Program-made: the position numbers and the translations under genes | Assembly (NCBI RefSeq): GCF_900103625.1 | Contig: NZ_LT629700.1 | Location: 124,001 to 188,000 of the forward strand | Origin: Corynebacterium mycetoides | Lineage (GTDB): Bacteria > Actinomycetota > Actinomycetes > Mycobacteriales > Mycobacteriaceae | Direction of reading: 5' to 3' | DNA length: 64,000 nucleotides | Part shown: piece after piece, positions 60,332-64,000 of the stretch | Numbering within the stretch: position 1 is the stretch's first letter | Layout: the number at the start of each line of letters is the position of its first letter | Notes under the pieces: generated by a model | Database searches by the model: none | The model's input: the letters and a program-made list of their open reading frames with translations, nothing else | What the model was told of the DNA's origin: nothing

Positions 60332-61624
60332 GTGTCTGAAGATGTGCGCTACCAGGACCTCGCCTCGCTCGACCCCGAAGTCCACGCCGCGATTGTCAGC
60401 GAGCTCGGCCGCCAGCGCGACACGCTGGAAATGATCGCGTCCGAGAACTTCGTCCCGCGCGCCGTGCTGCAGGCGCAGGGCTCCGTGCTCACCAACAAGT
60501 ACGCGGAGGGTTACCCGGGCCGCCGTTACTACGGGGGTTGCGAGTACGTCGACGTGATCGAGGACCTCGCGCGCGACCGCGCGAAAGAGGTGTTCGGCGC
60601 GCAGTACGCCAACGTCCAGCCGCACTCGGGTGCCCAGGCCAATGCGGCGGTGCTCATGGCCCTGGCGGAGCCGGGCGATACCATCCTCGGCCTCGACCTG
60701 GCTCACGGCGGCCACCTCACCCACGGGATGAAGATCAACTTCTCCGGCCGCCTCTACAACGTCGCCGCGTACCAGGTGGAGGAGGACACCCACCTGATCG
60801 ACATGGACAAGCTGCGCGCCCAGGCCCGCGAGGTGAAGCCGAAAGTGATCATCGCCGGTTGGTCGGCCTACCCGCGCCAGCAGGACTTCGCGGAGTTCCG
60901 CTCCATCGCGGACGAGGTTGGCGCCTACCTGTGGGTGGACATGGCGCACTTCGCCGGTTTGGTCGCCGCCGGGCTGCACCCCTCCCCGGTGCCGCACGCT
61001 CACGTGGTGTCCTCCACCGTGCACAAGACGCTGGGCGGACCGCGCTCCGGTTTCATCCTCACCAACGACCTGGAGCTGTACAAGAAGCTCAACTCCGCCG
61101 TGTTCCCGGGCCAGCAGGGCGGCCCGCTCATGCACGCGGTGGCAGCGAAGGCGACCGCCTTCAAGATCGCGGGCACGCCCGAGTTCAAGGACCGCCAGAC
61201 CCGCACGCTGGGTGGCGCCCGCATCCTGGCGGAGCGCCTGACCCGCGAGGACGCGAAGGCGGCCGGCGTGGATGTCGTCTCCGGCGGCACCGACGTTCAC
61301 CTCGTGCTGGTGGATCTGCGCAACTCCGACATGGACGGCCAGCAGGCGGAGGATCTGCTGCACGCGGTGGGTATCACCGTCAACCGCAACGCCGTGCCGT
61401 TCGACCCGCGCCCGCCGAAGGTCACCTCCGGCCTGCGCATCGGCACCTCCGCGCTGGCCACCCGCGGGTTCGGCGACGAGGACTTCACCGAGGTCGCCGA
61501 CATCATCGCCGAGACGCTGATCAAGGGCGAGGGTGCGGACCGCGAGGCGCTGGGCGCGCGCGTCGACAAGCTGGCTAAGAAGTACCCTCTGTACCCGAAG
61601 CTGGAGAGCTGGAAGATGCTCTAG
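60332..61624 (+). CDS. glyA: Serine hydroxymethyltransferase
   Basis: Serine to glycine with one-carbon transfer to THF. 430 aa. PLP lysine K232 in [20 protein letters not shown] near 92-98; N-terminal [20 protein letters not shown] start with AAAGGA upstream. The last 50 bp overlap the opposing DUF5997 gene. Confidence 0.97.
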   Translation: MSEDVRYQDLASLDPEVHAAIVSELGRQRDTLEMIASENFVPRAVLQAQGSVLTNKYAEGYPGRRYYGGCEYVDVIEDLARDRAKEVFGAQYANVQPHSGAQANAAVLMALAEPGDTILGLDLAHGGHLTHGMKINFSGRLYNVAAYQVEEDTHLIDMDKLRAQAREVKPKVIIAGWSAYPRQQDFAEFRSIADEVGAYLWVDMAHFAGLVAAGLHPSPVPHAHVVSSTVHKTLGGPRSGFILTNDLELYKKLNSAVFPGQQGGPLMHAVAAKATAFKIAGTPEFKDRQTRTLGGARILAERLTREDAKAAGVDVVSGGTDVHLVLVDLRNSDMDGQQAEDLLHAVGITVNRNAVPFDPRPPKVTSGLRIGTSALATRGFGDEDFTEVADIIAETLIKGEGADREALGARVDKLAKKYPLYPKLESWKML

Positions 61625-61976
61625 CTTCTCGGGCGGCGCGCAGCCACTCGGGCTGGTCCTGCAGCAGCTGCGCGATCTCCTCGGTGGTCAAGGGCTTGTC
61701 CATCCCGTTCTTTTTCAGGGCGGTGATGGAAATCCCCAACTTGCGGGCGACCTCGGGGCGGGGGTGGGGCCCGGTCAGGCGCAGCTGCCGCAGCCACTCC
61801 GGCGGGTTGTTCTGGAGCTCACGCAGCTGCGCGTGGGTGACCGCGCTGTCGCGGAACTCCTCGGGCGCGGCCGGCAGATAGATCCCCAGCTTGTCCGCAG
61901 CGGTCGACGGCTTCATGGCGGTGCCGGACGGTGCGAGCCTGGTGGGCTCGGTGGGCTCAGTGGGCTTGTCAGTCAT
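61575..61976 (-). CDS. DUF5997 protein
   Basis: 133 aa. [22 protein letters not shown] and [22 protein letters not shown] match DUF5997, a small actinobacterial protein of unknown function. N-terminus holds TEPTEPT repeats. It overlaps glyA by 50 bp in convergent orientation and is divergent from the LysR-like protein; the pair is conserved in the genus. TACCGT is 7 nt from ATG. Confidence 0.85.
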   Translation of the reverse strand: MTDKPTEPTEPTRLAPSGTAMKPSTAADKLGIYLPAAPEEFRDSAVTHAQLRELQNNPPEWLRQLRLTGPHPRPEVARKLGISITALKKNGMDKPLTTEEIAQLLQDQPEWLRAAREARASSSSPASGTEGTS

Positions 61977-61983
61977 GGCTCCG

Positions 61984-61993
61984 ACGGTAGCAT
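61984..61993. promoter_or_regulatory. Divergent DUF5997 / LysR-like promoter with shared TA
   Basis: ACGGTAGCAT: TACCGT (minus, 7 nt from ATG 61976) and TAGCAT (plus, 6 nt from ATG 62000) share one TA. Confidence 0.55.
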
Positions 61994-61999
61994 TCAGGC

Positions 62000-62578
62000 A
62001 TGCTCACACTCGCTTTCGCAACCGGCACCGAGCCCGGCAAATGGTTCCGGCGCTACCTCGAGGCCACCGACCACGGCTTGGACGCGCGCGGCGCGGACGA
62101 CCCGCTGTCGCTTCTTGAGGCCGGCGAGTGCGTCGTTGCCTTGATGCGGCTTCCGGATGCGCGCGTAAGCGAGGAGCACCACCGGGTGATCCTCTACGAG
62201 GAGGCCCCCGGGGTCGCGGTGCCCAAAGGGTCGCTCTATGCGGAACTCGGGGAGCGCGTGCTTATCGACGACCTTGCCGACGAACCGGTGAACTTCGCCT
62301 ACGCGCCGGGGGCCGAGATAGACCAGTTGCGCGCTGCGCTACAGGTGGTTGCCGCGAATGTCGGGGTGGCGTTCGCCCCGAAGCCGCTGCTCAAGGCGCT
62401 GTCCAAGAAGCAGGTCACGGTGCTGGACGTGGAGGGTGAGACGACCCCGGTGGCGCTGGTGTGGCGCAAATCCGACGACGGGGACGCGGTGCAGGACTTC
62501 GTCGGAATCGCGAAGGGGCGCAGCGTCAGATCGTCGCGCAACGCCCCGCGAAAAGCGCGGACGAGGAAATATCGTTAA
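62000..62578 (+). CDS. LysR-type substrate-binding domain protein without HTH
   Basis: 192 aa. TLAFATGTEPGKWFRRYLEATDHGLDARGADDPL and the ending basic tail (NAPRKARTRKYR) resemble the actinobacterial proteins annotated as LysR substrate-binding domain, lacking a DNA-binding helix-turn-helix. A binding or non-regulator role is likely. It pairs divergently with DUF5997. Confidence 0.8.
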   Translation: MLTLAFATGTEPGKWFRRYLEATDHGLDARGADDPLSLLEAGECVVALMRLPDARVSEEHHRVILYEEAPGVAVPKGSLYAELGERVLIDDLADEPVNFAYAPGAEIDQLRAALQVVAANVGVAFAPKPLLKALSKKQVTVLDVEGETTPVALVWRKSDDGDAVQDFVGIAKGRSVRSSRNAPRKARTRKYR

Positions 62579-62622
62579 CCTGGAGTTCGCACAGTGTTCT
62601 TCTAATAAGAAAGGCTTGATAT

Positions 62623-63186
62623 ATGACTATCAACCGCAAGCTCACAGCAACCCTCGCGGCCGCCGCCCTGGCCACCGGCCTGACGGCGTGCTCCACCGAA
62701 GGCGGCTCGGAGGAGACGACCGTCGCAGAAACCGCCACCGAGACCAACACCGAGACCAACACCGAGACCACGACTGAGGCTCCGGAGGGCACCGAGACCA
62801 CTGCGGGCACAGTGCCGGTGACCACCGCCGACGGCGCGCAGGCAATGGTCCCCGCCGGGGTCAAGGAGGCCATGGACACCCACGCCCAGCCCGAGTGGGG
62901 CGAGCCGCTCAGCGTCGAGGAGACGGAGGGTGGCTGGATCGTCGCGTACGACGACGGCCACTACGTCACGTGGAACGAGAACACGGGCGGCGCGCCGACC
63001 TGGGGCGAGATCGCCAACAACTGGCTGACCACCGTCGAGCCCGAGCAGGGGCTCGGCTTCCCGGTCGCCGCCGAGACGCAGCTCCCCGACCAGTCCGGCT
63101 GGGTCCAGGAGTTTGAGCACGGCACCATCGAGTGGACCCGCGGTGAGGACGGACTGTTCCAGGCGAACGTGAACGTCACCCACTAG
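62623..63186 (+). CDS. Lipoprotein with a Thr/Glu-rich linker and LGFP-type end
   Basis: 187 aa. Lipobox ALATGLTACSTEGG near residue 22, then a TETNTETNTETTTEAPEGTE linker from tandem 12-bp repeats in the DNA, then a domain with GLGFPVAAETQLPDQSGW near 147, resembling LGFP repeats of cell wall-associated proteins. Role unknown, probably envelope-anchored. ATG after GAAAGG. Confidence 0.85.
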   Translation: MTINRKLTATLAAAALATGLTACSTEGGSEETTVAETATETNTETNTETTTEAPEGTETTAGTVPVTTADGAQAMVPAGVKEAMDTHAQPEWGEPLSVEETEGGWIVAYDDGHYVTWNENTGGAPTWGEIANNWLTTVEPEQGLGFPVAAETQLPDQSGWVQEFEHGTIEWTRGEDGLFQANVNVTH

Positions 63187-63197
63187 AGTTAGGCACC

Positions 63198-63755
63198 ATG
63201 TCAGATCCGACACGAAACGGTTTCCAGCTCCGCCCCATCCGCCCCGAGGACTACCCGCAGGTCCGGGAGATTTATGAAATGGGCCTGCACTCGGGTCACG
63301 CGACGTACGAGACGAAGGGGCAGAACTGGGAGGAGTTCCGCTACAAGAAGATTATGGAAACCGTCTTCGTTGCCGTCGACGTCGAGGACGACGCGCGGAT
63401 CCTCGGCTGGGTGTCGGCCGCCAAGGCGTCGACACGCAGCGTGTTCCACGGGGTGGTGGAGGATTCCATCTACATCCACCCCGACGCGCGCGGCAACGGG
63501 GTGTCCGGCGCGCTTTTAGACAAGCTGATTGAGACCTGCATCGCCCTGGATAAGTGGTCCATACACTCGTGGATTTTCCCGGAGAACGAGGGCTCGGCCC
63601 GGCTGCACGTCTCCCGCGGCTTTGTGAAGGTGGGGACGTTTAGCCAGATGGCGAAAATGACGTACGGCGAACTCGAGGGCCAGTGGCGCGACACCGACGT
63701 CTACGAGCTCCTGCTGCCGACTCCCGACGAGAAGAGCCGGCAGGCTTCCCAGTAA
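63198..63755 (+). CDS. GNAT N-acetyltransferase (phosphinothricin acetyltransferase-like)
   Basis: 185 aa. LRPIRPEDYPQVREIYEMG, then DSIYIHPDARGNGVSGALLDKLIE with the acetyl-CoA P-loop RGNGV near 94-98 and ENEGSARLHVSRGFVKVGTF. Closest to PAT/YncA-type acetyltransferases, which can acetylate methionine sulfoximine or phosphinothricin. Substrate not known. TAGAGT is 8 nt from ATG. Confidence 0.9.
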   Translation: MSDPTRNGFQLRPIRPEDYPQVREIYEMGLHSGHATYETKGQNWEEFRYKKIMETVFVAVDVEDDARILGWVSAAKASTRSVFHGVVEDSIYIHPDARGNGVSGALLDKLIETCIALDKWSIHSWIFPENEGSARLHVSRGFVKVGTFSQMAKMTYGELEGQWRDTDVYELLLPTPDEKSRQASQ

Positions 63756-63762
63756 CCCCCTT

Positions 63763-64000
63763 TTAAGAAAGGGTCTCCTTCAGCGGCTCTTCCTTCACCG
63801 GCAGGAGGAGCGCCAATGCGAAGAGCGTCATTGGCACCATGAGCAGGAAGACGGGTGTCAGGCCGTCGTTGTAGCTCGAGACCACGGCGGTGTGCAGCGG
63901 CTCCGGCAACGCCGCCACAGACCCGGGGGTGAGGCTGTTGAACCCCCCGCCGGAGGGGAGCAACTCGGCGGGCAGCCGCTCCTCCAGGTTGCGGCGCACG
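63763..64000 (-). CDS. MFS exporter of the DHA2/EmrB type, 5' part cut by the window edge
   Basis: Only the last ~79 residues are visible: NSLTPGSVAALPEPLHTAVVSSYNDGLTPVFLLMVPM followed by a last membrane helix and KEEPLKETLS. The LP-x-P-L-x-xA-V-SSYNDALTPVF pattern is typical of DHA2-family drug exporters of corynebacteria. Continues past base 64000. It converges with the GNAT gene, separated by a small CCCTTT/AAAGGG hairpin. Confidence 0.85.
   Translation of the reverse strand, partial: VRRNLEERLPAELLPSGGGFNSLTPGSVAALPEPLHTAVVSSYNDGLTPVFLLMVPMTLFALALLLPVKEEPLKETLS

Noticed and set aside
62730..62775. Tandem 12-bp repeat in the lipoprotein as a separate repeat element
   Set aside because: It lies in frame and encodes the Thr/Glu linker; reported within the gene entry.

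Overview
The window is a high-GC Gram-positive chromosome segment, almost certainly a Corynebacterium. Genus-level evidence seen in the sequence: a complete crtB-crtI-crtYe-crtYf-crtEb carotenoid operon (C50 decaprenoxanthin type), BetP next to pmt/rsmI/metG, a DUF348-G5-Rpf resuscitation factor (Rpf2 type), mycothiol conjugate amidase, two pth genes around rplY, and many promoters whose -10 box sits 6-9 nt from a start codon (leaderless genes, common in corynebacteria). Most of the window is core chromosome.

Layout. 1-7146: protein O-mannosyltransferase (cut by the window edge), rsmI, betP, metG and an MFS transporter. 7115-14361: a DUF3806-like protein, tatD, rpf2, ksgA, ispE, an ABC-F ATPase, a monooxygenase-fold protein and ppk2. 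14358-18535: DNA glycosylase, HAD phosphatase, an HIBCH-like hydratase/hydrolase, a long GAPDH and a short DoxX. 18561-20906: a two-gene unit that looks like sulfoquinovosyl lipid synthesis (SQD1-like synthase and SQD2/SqdX-like glycosyltransferase). 21081-22724: a decayed fusion of a flavin dehydrogenase and a 3-oxoacid CoA-transferase. 22743-29198: YihY protein, stress-type SDR, tandem patatins, RF3, and an NADPH:FMN reductase with a RosR-like operator. 29195-36931: pth-FAH-pth-rplY cluster, MHS transporter, prsA, glmU, MFS. 37020-38774: a lower-GC pocket (DUF2335 protein, lipoprotein) beside tRNA-Gln. 38823-45323: frameshifted tetR, mfd, tRNA with UAA anticodon, PPOX-fold protein, DUF222/HNH nuclease. 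45317-54617: carotenoid operon led by a GT2 glycosyltransferase, then a CYP152 peroxygenase, a CPBP protease, an NAD-binding/TspO fusion and a photolyase, plausibly a light/oxidative-stress neighbourhood. 54728-64000: Bax inhibitor-like protein, lipoprotein, greA, DUF4307, mca, Z-prenyl synthase, coaA, glyA, the DUF5997/LysR-like pair, an LGFP-type lipoprotein, a GNAT enzyme and the end of an MFS exporter.

The most interesting signals are the sulfolipid-like pair, the OleT-like histidine in the CYP152 enzyme, the photoprotection neighbourhood with its TspO fusion, a near-perfect RosR operator, and at least five divergent gene pairs whose two -10 boxes share a central TA (form ANNNTANNNT), several with both genes apparently leaderless. 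Three single-base homopolymer shifts (one in tetR, two in the CoA-transferase remnant) need a read-level check before being called biological. No CRISPR array, rRNA operon, complete insertion sequence or prophage was seen.
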